64,000 nt of DNA from Sipunculus nudus (GCA_026874595.1 CM049314.1:50389812-50453811), one strand, 5' to 3'. Shown: positions 26,904 to 41,412, numbered from the stretch's first letter. A program made the numbers and translations. The notes: a model not told the origin generated them from the letters alone.

Positions 26904-28293
26904 GTACTCTCTACAGGCCACAATTTTCCAGCAATTGCTTTCAAACTTATACAGCTGGTAGACAAGCAAAAGTCCTGGAGGCCTATTGTTTTTGGGCATT
27001 ATAGGTCAAATGTCAAGGTCAAGGTCATCAAAAGTATACAAAACGGTTTTTTGTTCATATCTGTGTTAATATTGGTCGTATCTACTTCAACAGTAGCTCA
27101 TTTTAATCGTCATTCCAAGGCCTGTTTTCTGGTGTGTAGCTGACTCAATTTGCGGTAACCATGGTAACACATTTTTGGGGAAAAGTGCTGATATTTTTCT
27201 AAATTTGTCAGTTTTAAAGCTACAGAGGTCTAGTTTTTTGCTTCAGGTAGCATTCACCTAGTACTACAAGATTCTATTAAGAGTCTCGCAATATCTCGTA
27301 TAATATCTCGTCAAACGAGATATTTCGAGATTTCAGTAATCTTGCCCTGGAGGCCACAGTTTTGCAGGAATCTTTTTGAAACTGGCATATCTTAAGTCCT
27401 ACACTATTATCTCGAAATCAATTTTTCATTTTTTTAATTCGGCCGCTAGGGGGCGCTGGGTGCAAACCTCTCCAACATATCATGTTTTGGCAATATCTCC
27501 AAAATTATAAGCCTCAATTACAAAAACTATAGTGTATTTTTTTCCTCTAAGTCTTCTTCATGAACTCGTTTAGTCATCTGGTCTCAATCTTGTGTCACTT
27601 TGTCTGTGTGTCCGTCTGTTTCTCAGTTGTCCTCAAATCCGCTTGCTTGCCGGTTCTTGCGTCTCACATATAGCATTCTACAGGACACAGTTTTGAAAGA
27701 ATCTTTTTAAAACTATTACATCTTATGTCTTACACTTATATCTCGAAACCGATTTTTTATTTTCCAGAATTGGCCGCTAGGGGGCGGTGCACTCAAACAT
27801 GCACAACATATCATTTATTGGCCATATCTCCAAAACTATAAACATCATTTACATAAACTATAGCTTATTTTCTTCCTCTGGGTCTTTCCAAAAACCTGGT
27901 GTATTCATTTGGTCTCAATCTTGAGTCACTTTGTCTGTGTGTCCGTCTGTTTCTCAGTTGTCCTCAAATTCGCTTGCTTGCCGGTTCTTGCGTCTCACAT
28001 ATAGCATTCTACAGGCCACAGTTCTGAAAGAATCCTTTTAAAACTATTACATCTTATGTCTTACACATATATCTCGAAACCGATTTTTCATTTTCCAGAA
28101 TTGGCCGCTAGGGGGCGGTGCACTCAAACTTGCACAACATATCATTTTTTGGCCATATCTCTAAAACTATTAACCTCATTTACATAAACTATAGCTTATT
28201 TTCTTCCTCTGGGTCTTTCCAAAAACCTGGTGTATTCATTTGGTCTCAATCTTGAGTCACTTTGTCTGTGTGTCCGTCTGTTTCTCAGTTGTC
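26231..28293. repeat. Satellite unit 15, long
   Basis: 2,063 bp. Carries the linked E (A at 27817) and A (CTCTAAAAC) variants of units 5 and 12. Confidence 0.95.
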
Positions 28294-28935
28294 CTCAAAT
28301 TCGCTTGCTTGCCGGTTCTTGCGTCTCACATATAGCATTCTACAGGCCACAGTTCTGAAAGAATCCTTTTAAAACTATTACATCTTATGTCTTACACATA
28401 TATCTCGAAACCGATTTTTCATTTTCCAGAATTGGCCGCTAGGGGGCGGTGCACTCAAACTTGCACAACATATCATTTTTTGGCCATATCTCCAAAACTA
28501 TTAACCTCATTTACATAAATTATAGCTTATTATCTTCCTCTTAGGATTCTTCATAACATGATTAAGTCATCTGTTCTCAATCTTGGGTCAGTATGTTTGT
28601 CTGTTTGTCAGTTGTCCTCATTTTCGCCTGCTTCCTGGTTCTTGCGTCTCACATGTAGCATTCTACTGGCCACAGTTTTGAAGGAATCGTTTTGTAAATT
28701 ACACTTGTCATATATCGTGATGATATCTGGAAGTCCTATGTTTATTATTCAAATAAGTCAAAGATCAAGGTCAAGGTGATCAAAATATATCAAAATCTTA
28801 TTTTCTTTAGAACTTTGTTAATATTGGTTCCTTCTTCACAAACTATGGATTATTTTCTTTCACTTTGACACTGCTGGTTCATCTGACTAACTTTACATCA
28901 TTTCCGGCAAGCGCGTGACCTCAGGTCATCTAGTT

Positions 28936-28966
<31 letters not shown>

Positions 28967-30025
28967 GTACTCTCTACAGGCCACAATTTTCCAGCAATTG
29001 CTTTCAAACTTATACAGCTGGTAGACAAGCAAAAGTCCTGGAGGCCTATTGTTTTTGGGCATTATAGGTCAAATGTCAAGGTCAAGGTCATCAAAAGTAT
29101 ACAAAACGGTTTTTTGTTCATATCTGTGTTAATATTGGTCGTATCTACTTCAACAGTAGCTCATTTTAATCGTCATTCCAAGGCCTGTTTTCTGGTGTGT
29201 AGCTGACTCAATTTGCGGTAACCATGGTAACACATTTTTGGGGAAAAGTGCTGATATTTTTCTAAATTTGTCAGTTTTAAAGCTACAGAGGTCTAGTTTT
29301 TTGCTTCAGGTAGCATTCACCTAGTACTACAAGATTCTATTAAGAGTCTCGCAATATCTCGTATAATATCTCGTCAAACGAGATATTTCGAGATTTCAGT
29401 AATCTTGCCCTGGAGGCCACAGTTTTGCAGGAATCTTTTTGAAACTGGCATATCTTAAGTCCTACACTATTATCTCGAAATCAATTTTTCATTTTTTTAA
29501 TTCGGCCGCTAGGGGGCGCTGGGTGCAAACCTCTCCAACATATCATGTTTTGGCAATATCTCCAAAATTATAAGCCTCAATTACAAAAACTATAGTGTAT
29601 TTTTTTCCTCTAAGTCTTCTTCATGAACTCGTTTAGTCATCTGGTCTCAATCTTGTGTCACTTTGTCTGTGTGTCCGTCTGTTTCTCAGTTGTCCTCAAA
29701 TCCGCTTGCTTGCCGGTTCTTGCGTCTCACATATAGCATTCTACAGGACACAGTTTTGAAAGAATCTTTTTAAAACTATTACATCTTATGTCTTACACTT
29801 ATATCTCGAAACCGATTTTTTATTTTCCAGAATTGGCCGCTAGGGGGCGGTGCACTCAAACATGCACAACATATCATTTTTTGGCCATATCTCCAAAACT
29901 ATAAACATCATTTACATAAACTATAGCTTATTTTCTTCCTCTGGGTCTTTCCAAAAACCTGGTGTATTCATTTGGTCTCAATCTTGAGTCACTTTGTCTG
30001 TGTGTCCGTCTGTTTCTCAGTTGTC
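28294..30025. repeat. Satellite unit 16, short
   Basis: 1,732 bp; no distinguishing variant noticed. Confidence 0.95.
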
Positions 30026-30667
30026 CTCAAATTCGCTTGCTTGCCGGTTCTTGCGTCTCACATATAGCATTCTACAGGCCACAGTTCTGAAAGAATCCTT
30101 TTAAAACTATTACATCTTATGTCTTACACATATATCTCGAAACCGATTTTTCATTTTCCAGAATTGGCCGCTAGGGGGCGGTGCACTCAAACTTGCACAA
30201 CATATCATTTTTTGGCCATATCTCCAAAACTATTAACCTCATTTACATAAATTATAGCTTATTATCTTCCTCTTAGGATTCTTCATAACATGATTAAGTC
30301 ATCTGTTCTCAATCTTGGGTCAGTATGTTTGTCTGTTTGTCAGTTGTCCTCATTTTCGCCTGCTTCCTGGTTCTTGCGTCTCACATGTAGCATTCTACTG
30401 GCCACAGTTTTGAAGGAATCGTTTTGTAAATTACACTTGTCATATATCGTGATGATATCTGGAAGTCCTATGTTTATTATTCAAATAAGTCAAAGATCAA
30501 GGTCAAGGTGATCAAAATATATCAAAATCTTATTTTCTTTAGAACTTTGTTAATATTGGTTCCTTCTTCACAAACTATGGATTATTTTCTTTCACTTTGA
30601 CACTGCTGGTTCATCTGACTAACTTTACATCATTTCCGGCAAGCGCGTGACCTCAGGTCATCTAGTT

Positions 30668-30698
<31 letters not shown>

Positions 30699-32088
30699 GT
30701 ACTCTCTACAGGCCACAATTTTCCAGCAATTGCTTTCAAACTTATACAGCTGGTAGACAAGCAAAAGTCCTGGAGGCCTATTGTTTTTGGGCATTATAGG
30801 TCAAATGTCAAGGTCAAGGTCATCAAAAGTATACAAAACGGTTTTTTGTTCATATCTGTGTTAATATTGGTCGTATCTACTTCAACAGTAGCTCATTTTA
30901 ATCGTCATTCCAAGGCCTGTTTTCTGGTGTGTAGCTGACTCAATTTGCGGTAACCATGGTAACACATTTTTGGGGAAAAGTGCTGATATTTTTCTAAATT
31001 TGTCAGTTTTAAAGCTACAGAGGTCTAGTTTTTTGCTTCAGGTAGCATTCACCTAGTACTACAAGATTCTATTAAGAGTCTCGCAATATCTCGTATAATA
31101 TCTCGTCAAACGAGATATTTCGAGATTTCAGTAATCTTGCCCTGGAGGCCACAGTTTTGCAGGAATCTTTTTGAAACTGGCATATCTTAAGTCCTACACT
31201 ATTATCTCGAAATCAATTTTTCATTTTTTTAATTCGGCCGCTAGGGGGCGCTGGGTGCAAACCTCTCCAACATATCATGTTTTGGCAATATCTCCAAAAT
31301 TATAAGCCTCAATTACAAAAACTATAGTGTATTTTTTTCCTCTAAGTCTTCTTCATGAACTCGTTTAGTCATCTGGTCTCAATCTTGTGTCACTTTGTCT
31401 GTGTGTCCGTCTGTTTCTCAGTTGTCCTCAAATCCGCTTGCTTGCCGGTTCTTGCGTCTCACATATAGCATTCTACAGGACACAGTTTTGAAAGAATCTT
31501 TTTAAAACTATTACATCTTATGTCTTACACTTATATCTCGAAACCGATTTTTTATTTTCCAGAATTGGCCGCTAGGGGGCGGTGCACTCAAACATGCACA
31601 ACATATCATTTTTTGGCCATATCTCCAAAACTATAAACATCATTTACATAAACTATAGCTTATTTTCTTCCTCTGGGTCTTTCCAAAAACCTGGTGTATT
31701 CATTTGGTCTCAATCTTGAGTCACTTTGTCTGTGTGTCCGTCTGTTTCTCAGTTGTCCTCAAATTCGCTTGCTTGCCGGTTCTTGCGTCTCACATATAGC
31801 ATTCTACAGGCCACAGTTCTGAAAGAATCCTTTTAAAACTATTACATCTTATGTCTTACACATATATCTCGAAACCGATTTTTCATTTTCCAGAATTGGC
31901 CGCTAGGGGGCGGTGCACTCAAACTTGCACAACATATCATTTTTTGGCCATATCTCTAAAACTATTAACCTCATTTACATAAACTATAGCTTATTTTCTT
32001 CCTCTGGGTCTTTCCAAAAACCTGGTGTATTCATTTGGTCTCAATCTTGAGTCACTTTGTCTGTGTGTCCGTCTGTTTCTCAGTTGTC
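30026..32088. repeat. Satellite unit 17, long
   Basis: 2,063 bp. A has CTCTAAAAC but E has the common TCATTTTTTGG: the two linked variants are separated here. Confidence 0.95.
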
Positions 32089-32730
32089 CTCAAATTCGCT
32101 TGCTTGCCGGTTCTTGCGTCTCACATATAGCATTCTACAGGCCACAGTTCTGAAAGAATCCTTTTAAAACTATTACATCTTATGTCTTACACATATATCT
32201 CGAAACCGATTTTTCATTTTCCAGAATTGGCCGCTAGGGGGCGGTGCACTCAAACTTGCACAACATATCATTTTTTGGCCATATCTCCAAAACTATTAAC
32301 CTCATTTACATAAATTATAGCTTATTATCTTCCTCTTAGGATTCTTCATAACATGATTAAGTCATCTGTTCTCAATCTTGGGTCAGTATGTTTGTCTGTT
32401 TGTCAGTTGTCCTCATTTTCGCCTGCTTCCTGGTTCTTGCGTCTCACATGTAGCATTCTACTGGCCACAGTTTTGAAGGAATCGTTTTGTAAATTACACT
32501 TGTCATATATCGTGATGATATCTGGAAGTCCTATGTTTATTATTCAAATAAGTCAAAGATCAAGGTCAAGGTGATCAAAATATATCAAAAGCTTATTTTC
32601 TTTAGAACTTTGTTAATATTGGTTCCTTCTTCACAAACTATGGATTATTTTCTTTCACTTTGACACTGCTGGTTCATCTGACTAACTTTACATCATTTCC
32701 GGCAAGCGCGTGACCTCAGGTCATCTAGTT

Positions 32731-32761
<31 letters not shown>

Positions 32762-33820
32762 GTACTCTCTACAGGCCACAATTTTCCAGCAATTGCTTTC
32801 AAACTTATACAGCTGGTAGACAAGCAAAAGTCCTGGAGGCCTATTGTTTTTGGGCATTATAGGTCAAATGTCAAGGTCAAGGTCATCAAAAGTATACAAA
32901 ACGGTTTTTTGTTCATATCTGTGTTAATATTGGTCGTATCTACTTCAACAGTAGCTCATTTTAATCGTCATTCCAAGGCCTGTTTTCTGGTGTGTAGCTG
33001 ACTCAATTTGCGGTAACCATGGTAACACATTTTTGGGGAAAAGTGCTGATATTTTTCTAAATTTGTCAGTTTTAAAGCTACAGAGGTCTAGTTTTTTGCT
33101 TCAGGTAGCATTCACCTAGTACTACAAGATTCTATTAAGAGTCTCGCAATATCTCGTATAATATCTCGTCAAACGAGATATTTCGAGATTTCAGTAATCT
33201 TGCCCTGGAGGCCACAGTTTTGCAGGAATCTTTTTGAAACTGGCATATCTTAAGTCCTACACTATTATCTCGAAATCAATTTTTCATTTTTTTAATTCGG
33301 CCGCTAGGGGGCGCTGGGTGCAAACCTCTCCAACATATCATGTTTTGGCAATATCTCCAAAATTATAAGCCTCAATTACAAAAACTATAGTGTATTTTTT
33401 TCCTCTAAGTCTTCTTCATGAACTCGTTTAGTCATCTGGTCTCAATCTTGTGTCACTTTGTCTGTGTGTCCGTCTGTTTCTCAGTTGTCCTCAAATCCGC
33501 TTGCTTGCCGGTTCTTGCGTCTCACATATAGCATTCTACAGGACACAGTTTTGAAAGAATCTTTTTAAAACTATTACATCTTATGTCTTACACTTATATC
33601 TCGAAACCGATTTTTTATTTTCCAGAATTGGCCGCTAGGGGGCGGTGCACTCAAACATGCACAACATATCATTTTTTGGCCATATCTCCAAAACTATAAA
33701 CATCATTTACATAAACTATAGCTTATTTTCTTCCTCTGGGTCTTTCCAAAAACCTGGTGTATTCATTTGGTCTCAATCTTGAGTCACTTTGTCTGTGTGT
33801 CCGTCTGTTTCTCAGTTGTC
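32089..33820. repeat. Satellite unit 18, short
   Basis: 1,732 bp. Private ATCAAAAGCTT in B. Confidence 0.95.
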
Positions 33821-34462
33821 CTCAAATTCGCTTGCTTGCCGGTTCTTGCGTCTCACATATAGCATTCTACAGGCCACAGTTCTGAAAGAATCCTTTTAAA
33901 ACTATTACATCTTATGTCTTACACATATATCTCGAAACCGATTTTTCATTTTCCAGAATTGGCCGCTAGGGGGCGGTGCACTCAAACTTGCACAACATAT
34001 CATTTTTTGGCCATATCTCCAAAACTATTAACCTCATTTACATAAATTATAGCTTATTATCTTCCTCTTAGGATTCTTCATAACATGATTAAGTCATCTG
34101 TTCTCAATCTTGGGTCAGTATGTTTGTCTGTTTGTCAGTTGTCCTCATTTTCGCCTGCTTCCTGGTTCTTGCGTCTCACATGTAGCATTCTACTGGCCAC
34201 AGTTTTGAAGGAATCGTTTTGTAAATTACACTTGTCATATATCGTGATGATATCTGGAAGTCCTATGTTTATTATTCAAATAAGTCAAAGATCAAGGTCA
34301 AGGTGATCAAAATATATCAAAATCTTATTTTCTTTAGAACTTTGTTAATATTGGTTCCTTCTTCACAAACTATGGATTATTTTCTTTCACTTTGACACTG
34401 CTGGTTCATCTGACTAACTTTACATCATTTCCGGCAAGCGCGTGACCTCAGGTCATCTAGTT

Positions 34463-34493
<31 letters not shown>

Positions 34494-35883
34494 GTACTCT
34501 CTACAGGCCACAATTTTCCAGCAATTGCTTTCAAACTTATACAGCTGGTAGACAAGCAAAAGTCCTGGAGGCCTATTGTTTTTGGGCATTATAGGTCAAA
34601 TGTCAAGGTCAAGGTCATCAAAAGTATACAAAACGGTTTTTTGTTCATATCTGTGTTAATATTGGTCGTATCTACTTCAACAGTAGCTCATTTTAATCGT
34701 CATTCCAAGGCCTGTTTTCTGGTGTGTAGCTGACTCAATTTGCGGTAACCATGGTAACACATTTTTGGGGAAAAGTGCTGATATTTTTCTAAATTTGTCA
34801 GTTTTAAAGCTACAGAGGTCTAGTTTTTTGCTTCAGGTAGCATTCACCTAGTACTACAAGATTCTATTAAGAGTCTCGCAATATCTCGTATAATATCTCG
34901 TCAAACGAGATATTTCGAGATTTCAGTAATCTTGCCCTGGAGGCCACAGTTTTGCAGGAATCTTTTTGAAACTGGCATATCTTAAGTCCTACACTATTAT
35001 CTCGAAATCAATTTTTCATTTTTTTAATTCGGCCGCTAGGGGGCGCTGGGTGCAAACCTCTCCAACATATCATGTTTTGGCAATATCTCCAAAATTATAA
35101 GCCTCAATTACAAAAACTATAGTGTATTTTTTTCCTCTAAGTCTTCTTCATGAACTCGTTTAGTCATCTGGTCTCAATCTTGTGTCACTTTGTCTGTGTG
35201 TCCGTCTGTTTCTCAGTTGTCCTCAAATCCGCTTGCTTGCCGGTTCTTGCGTCTCACATATAGCATTCTACAGGACACAGTTTTGAAAGAATCTTTTCAA
35301 AACTATTACATCTTATGTCTTACACTTATATCTCGAAACCGATTTTTTATTTTCCAGAATTGGCCGCTAGGGGGCGGTGCACTCAAACATGCACAACATA
35401 TCATTTTTTGGCCATATCTCCAAAACTATAAACATCATTTACATAAACTATAGCTTATTTTCTTCCTCTGGGTCTTTCCAAAAACCTGGTGTATTCATTT
35501 GGTCTCAATCTTGAGTCACTTTGTCTGTGTGTCCGTCTGTTTCTCAGTTGTCCTCAAATTCGCTTGCTTGCCGGTTCTTGCGTCTCACATATAGCATTCT
35601 ACAGGCCACAGTTCTGAAAGAATCCTTTTAAAACTATTACATCTTATGTCTTACACATATATCTCGAAACCGATTTTTCATTTTCCAGAATTGGCCGCTA
35701 GGGGGCGGTGCACTCAAACTTGCACAACATATCATTTTTTGGCCATATCTCCAAAACTATTAACCTCATTTACATAAACTATAGCTTATTTTCTTCCTCT
35801 GGGTCTTTCCAAAAACCTGGTGTATTCATTTGGTCTCAATCTTGAGTCACTTTGTCTGTGTGTCCGTCTGTTTCTCAGTTGTC
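33821..35883. repeat. Satellite unit 19, long
   Basis: 2,063 bp. E has ATCTTTTCAAAAC, which opens a chance 87-codon frame across D/E. Confidence 0.95.
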
Positions 35884-36525
35884 CTCAAATTCGCTTGCTT
35901 GCCGGTTCTTGCGTCTCACATATAGCATTCTACAGGCCACAGTTCTGAAAGAATCCTTTTAAAACTATTACATCTTATGTCTTACACATATATCTCGAAA
36001 CCGATTTTTCATTTTCCAGAATTGGCCGCTAGGGGGCGGTGCACTCAAACTTGCACAACATATCATTTTTTGGCCATATCTCCAAAACTATTAACCTCAT
36101 TTACATAAATTATAGCTTATTATCTTCCTCTTAGGATTCTTCATAACATGATTAAGTCATCTGTTCTCAATCTTGGGTCAGTATGTTTGTCTGTTTGTCA
36201 GTTGTCCTCATTTTCGCCTGCTTCCTGGTTCTTGCGTCTCACATGTAGCATTCTACTGGCCACAGTTTTGAAGGAATCGTTTTGTAAATTACACTTGTCA
36301 TATATCGTGATGATATCTGGAAGTCCTATGTTTATTATTCAAATAAGTCAAAGATCAAGGTCGAGGTGATCAAAATATATCAAAATCTTATTTTCTTTAG
36401 AACTTTGTTAATATTGGTTCCTTCTTCACAAACTATGGATTATTTTCTTTCACTTTGACACTGCTGGTTCATCTGACTAACTTTACATCATTTCCGGCAA
36501 GCGCGTGACCTCAGGTCATCTAGTT

Positions 36526-36556
<31 letters not shown>

Positions 36557-37946
36557 GTACTCTCTACAGGCCACAATTTTCCAGCAATTGCTTTCAAACT
36601 TATACAGCTGGTAGACAAGCAAAAGTCCTGGAGGCCTATTGTTTTTGGGCATTATAGGTCAAATGTCAAGGTCAAGGTCATCAAAAGTATACAAAACGGT
36701 TTTTTGTTCATATCTGTGTTAATATTGGTCGTATCTACTTCAACAGTAGCTCATTTTAATCGTCATTCCAAGGCCTGTTTTCTGGTGTGTAGCTGACTCA
36801 ATTTGCGGTAACCATGGTAACACATTTTTGGGGAAAAGTGCTGATATTTTTCTAAATTTGTCAGTTTTAAAGCTACAGAGGTCTAGTTTTTTGCTTCAGG
36901 TAGCATTCACCTAGTACTACAAGATTCTATTAAGAGTCTCGCAATATCTCGTATAATATCTCGTCAAACGAGATATTTCGAGATTTCAGTAATCTTGCCC
37001 TGGAGGCCACAGTTTTGCAGGAATCTTTTTGAAACTGGCATATCTTAAGTCCTACACTATTATCTCGAAATCAATTTTTCATTTTTTTAATTCGGCCGCT
37101 AGGGGGCGCTGGGTGCAAACCTCTCCAACATATCATGTTTTGGCAATATCTCCAAAATTATAAGCCTCAATTTCAAAAACTATAGTGTATTTTTTTCCTC
37201 TAAGTCTTCTTCATGAACTCGTTTAGTCATCTGGTCTCAATCTTGTGTCACTTTGTCTGTGTGTCCGTCTGTTTCTCAGTTGTCCTCAAATCCGCTTGCT
37301 TGCCGGTTCTTGCGTCTCACATATAGCATTCTACAGGACACAGTTTTGAAAGAATCTTTTTAAAACTATTACATCTTATGTCTTACACTTATATCTCGAA
37401 AACGATTTTTTATTTTCCAGAATTGGCCGCTAGGGGGCGGTGCACTCAAACATGCACAACATATCATTTTTTGGCCATATCTCCAAAACTATAAACATCA
37501 TTTACATAAACTATAGCTTATTTTCTTCCTCTGGGTCTTTCCAAAAACCTGGTGTATTCATTTGGTCTCAATCTTGAGTCACTTTGTCTGTGTGTCCGTC
37601 TGTTTGTCAGTTGTCCTCAAATTCGCTTGCTTGCCGGTTCTTGCGTCTCACATATAGCATTCTACAGGCCACAGTTCTGAAAGAATCCTTTTAAAACTAT
37701 TACATCTTATGTCTTACACATATATCTCGAAACCGATTTTTCATTTTCCAGAATTGGCCGCTAGGGGGCGGTGCACTCAAACTTGCACAACATATCATTT
37801 TTTGGCCATATCTCCAAAACTATTAACCTCATTTACATAAACTATAGCTTATTTTCTTCCTCTGGGTCTTTCCAAAAACCTGGTGTATTCATTTGGTCTC
37901 AATCTTGAGTCACTTTGTCTGTGTGTCCGTCTGTTTCTCAGTTGTC
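35884..37946. repeat. Satellite unit 20, long; last core unit
   Basis: 2,063 bp. More private changes than other core units (AGGTCGAGGTG in B, CAATTTCAAAAAC in D, CGAAAACGATT in E, TGTTTGTCAG at the end of E), the first sign of the ageing edge. Confidence 0.95.
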
Positions 37947-38588
37947 CTCAAATTCGCTTGCTTGCCGGTTCTTGCGTCTCACATATAGCATTCTACAGGC
38001 CACAGTTCTGAAAGAATCCTTTTAAAACTATTACATCTTATGTCTTACACATATATCTCGAAACCGATTTTTCATTTTCCAGAATTGGCCGCTAGGGGGC
38101 GGTGCACTCAAACTTGCACAACATATCATTTTTTGGCCATATCTCCAAAACTATTAGCCTCATTTACATAAATTATAGCTTATTATCTTCCTCTTAGGAT
38201 TCTTCATAACATGATTAAGTCATCTGTTCTCAATCTTGGGTCAGTATGTTTGTCTGTTTGTCAGTTGTCCTCATTTTCGCCTGCTTCCTGGTTCTTGCGT
38301 CTCACATGTAGCATTCTACTGGCCACAGTTTTGAAGGAATCGTTTTGTAAATTACACTTGTCATATATCGTGATGATATCTGGAAGTCCTATGTTTATTA
38401 TTCAAATAAGTCAAAGATCAAGGTCAAGGTGATCAAAATATATCAAAATCTTATTTTCTTTAGAACTTTGTTAATATTGGTTCCTTCTTCACAAACTATG
38501 GATTATTTTCTTTCACTTTGACACTGCTGGTTCATCTGACTAACTTTACATCATTTCCGGCAAGCGCGTGACCTCAGGTCATCTAGTT

Positions 38589-38619
<31 letters not shown>

Positions 38620-39677
38620 GTACTCTCTACAGGCCACAATTTTCCAGCAATTGCTTTCAAACTTATACAGCTGGTAGACAAGCAAAAGTCCTGGAGGCCT
38701 ATTGTTTTTGGGCATTATAGGTCAAATGTCAAGGTCAAGGTCATCAAAAGTATACAAAACGGTTTTTTGTTCATATCTGTGTTAATATTAGTCGTATCTA
38801 CTTCAACAGTAGCTCATTTTAATCGTCATTCCAAGGCCTGTCTTCTGGTGTGTAGCTGACTCAATTTGCGGTTACCATGGTAACGCATTTTTGGGGAAAA
38901 GTGCTGATATTTTTCTAAATTTGTCAGTTTTAAAGCTACAGAGGTCTAGTTTTTTTGCTTCAGGTAGCATTCACCTAGTACTACAAGATTCTATTAAGAG
39001 TCTCGCAATATCTCGTATAATATCTCGTCAAACGAGATATTTCGAGATTTCAGTAATCTTGCCCTGGAGGCCACAGTTTTGCAGGAATCTTTTTGAAACT
39101 GGCATATCTTAAGTCCTACACTATTATCTCGAAATCAATTTTTCATTTTTTAATTCGGCCGCTAGGGGGCGCTGGGTGCAAACCTCTCCAACATATCATG
39201 TTTTGGCAATATCTCCAAACTTATAAGCCTCAATTACAAAAACTATAGTTTATTTTTTTCCTCTAAGTCTTCTTCATGAACTCGGTTAGTCATCTGGTCT
39301 CAATCTTGTGTCACTTTGTCTGTGTGTCCGTCTGTTTCTCAGTTGTCCTCAAATCCGCTAGCTTGCCGGTTCGTTCGTCTCACATATAGCATTCTACAGG
39401 ACACAGTTTTGAAAGAATCTTTTTAAAACTATTACATCTTATGTCTCACACTAATATCTCGAAACCGATTTTTCATTTTCCAGAATTGGCCGCTAGGGGG
39501 CGGTGCACTCAAACTTGCACAACATATCATTTTTTGGCCATATCTCCAAAACTATAAACATCATTTACATAAACTATAGCTTATTTTCTTCCTCTGGGTC
39601 TTTCAAAAAACTGGTGTATTCATTTGGTCTCAATCTTGAGTCACTTTGTCTGTGTGTCCGTCTGTTTCTCAGTTGTC
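37947..39677. repeat. Satellite unit 21, short, mildly diverged
   Basis: A'-B-C-D-E, about 1,731 bp. Near-identical to the core to about 38,790, then scattered substitutions and small indels in C, D and E. It already lacks the AAAATAAGG/CCTTATTTT hairpin that older units have. Confidence 0.93.
38871..38884. promoter_or_regulatory. Perfect 14-bp X-box palindrome in unit 21
   Basis: GTTACCATGGTAAC, an exact dyad fitting the strict RFX consensus GTTRCCATGGYAAC. Core units differ at the third base. Confidence 0.45.
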
Positions 39678-41412
39678 CTCAAATCGCTTGCTTCCCGGTT
39701 CTTGCGTCTCACATATAGCATTCTACAGGCCACAGTTTTGAAAGAATCCTTTTAAAACTGTTACATCTTATGTCTTACACTAATATCTCGAAACCGATTT
39801 TTCATTTTCCAGAATTGGCCGCCAGGGGGCGGTGCACTCAGACTTGCACAACATATCATTTTTTGGCCATATCTCCAAAATTATTAACCTCATTTACATA
39901 AATTATAGCTTATTATCTTCCTCTTAGGTTTCTTCATAACATGATTAAGTCATCTGATCTCAATCTTGGGTCAGTTTGTCAGTATTTTGGTCTGTTTGTC
40001 AGTTGTCCTCAATTTCGCCTGCTTCCTGGTTCTTGCGTCTCACATGTAGCATTCTACTGGCCACAGTTTTGCAGGAATCGTTTTGTAAATTACACTTGTC
40101 ATATATCGTGATGATATCTGGAAGCCCTATGTTTATTATTCAAATAAGTTAAAGATCAAGGTCAAGGTGATCAAAATATATCAAAATCTTATTTTCTTTA
40201 GAACTTTGTTAATATTGCTTCTTTCTTCACAAACTATGGATTATTTTCTTTCACTTTGATACTGCTCGTTCATCTGACTAACTTTACATCATTTCCGGCA
40301 AGCGCGTGACCTCAGGTCATCTAGTTTGTCTGTGTACTCTCTACAGGCCACAATTTTGCAGCAATTGTCTTTAAACTTATAAAGCTGGTAGACAAGCAAA
40401 AGTCCTCGAGGCCTATTGTTTTTGGGCAATACAGGTCAAAGGTCAAGGTTAAGGTCATCAAAACTTCTGAAAACGGTTTTTTCTTTATATCTTTGTCACT
40501 ATTAGTCGTATCTTCTTCAAACACAGCTCATTTTAAACGTCATTCCAAGACCAGTCATCTGATTTGTAGCTGACTCAAATTTGCCGTAACAATGGTTACG
40601 AATTTATGGGAAAAAGTCATGATATTCGAAAATAAGGGGCCTTATTTTTCTAATTTGGCAGTTTTACAGCTAGAGAGGTCTAGTTTTTTGCATCAGGTAG
40701 CATTCAACAAGAACTGCAAGATTGTTTTATAAGTCTCGCGATATCTCGTATAATATCTCGTGAACGAGATATTTCGAGATTTCAGACGTCTTGCCCTGGA
40801 GGCCACAGTTTGGCTGGAATCTTTTTGAAACTAACACATAATAAGTCCTACACTATTGTCTCGAAATTGTTTTTCCATTTTCTGAATGCGGCGGCTAGGG
40901 GGCGCTGTATGCAAACCTCCCCAACATACCATGTTTTGGCCATATCTCCAAAACTGTAAGCCTCAATTACAAAAAACTATAGCTTATTTTCTTCCTCTGG
41001 GTCTTTAAAAAAATCTGGTGTATTCATTTGGTCTCAATCTTAAGTCACTTTGTCTGTGTGTCCGTCTGTTTCTCAGTTGTCTTCAAATCCGCTTGCTTGC
41101 CGATTCTTGCGTCTCCCATATAGAATTCTACAGGCCACAGTTTTGAAAGAATCCTTTTAAAACTATTACATCTTACGTCTTACACTAATATCTCGAAACC
41201 GATTTTTCATTTTCCAGAATTGGCCGCTAGGGGGCGGTGCACTCAAACTTGCACAGCATATCATTTTTTGGCCATCTCTCCAAAACTATAACCCTCATTT
41301 ACATAAACTATAGCTTATTTTCTTCCTCTGGGTCTTTCCAAAAACCTGGTGTATTCATTTGGTCTCAATCTTGAGTCACTTTGTCTGTGTGTTCGTCTGT
41401 TTCTCAGTTGTC
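39678..41412. repeat. Satellite unit 22, short, older
   Basis: About 1,735 bp: A' 39,678-40,007, B from 40,008, C and D, then E 41,082-41,412. Many substitutions relative to the core. It has almost no TGTC run, and C retains a 20-bp near-palindrome that the core lost. Confidence 0.92.
40629..40648. other. Ancestral hairpin in C, lost from the core array
   Basis: Arms AAAATAAGG / CCTTATTTT with spacer GG. Also present at 42,377-42,396 and decayed near 44,055. All core units and unit 21 read GATATTTTTCTAA here, a deletion of about 20 bp removing the dyad. Confidence 0.85.

Noticed and set aside
265-38432. A 73-codon open frame repeated identically 21 times (starts MIKSSVLNLGS)
   Set aside because: It spans the A'/B joint of the satellite and is identical only because the units are. 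It reads through GTCTGT-rich DNA (SVCLSVCQL), lacks domain features, and is altered or shortened in diverged edge units.
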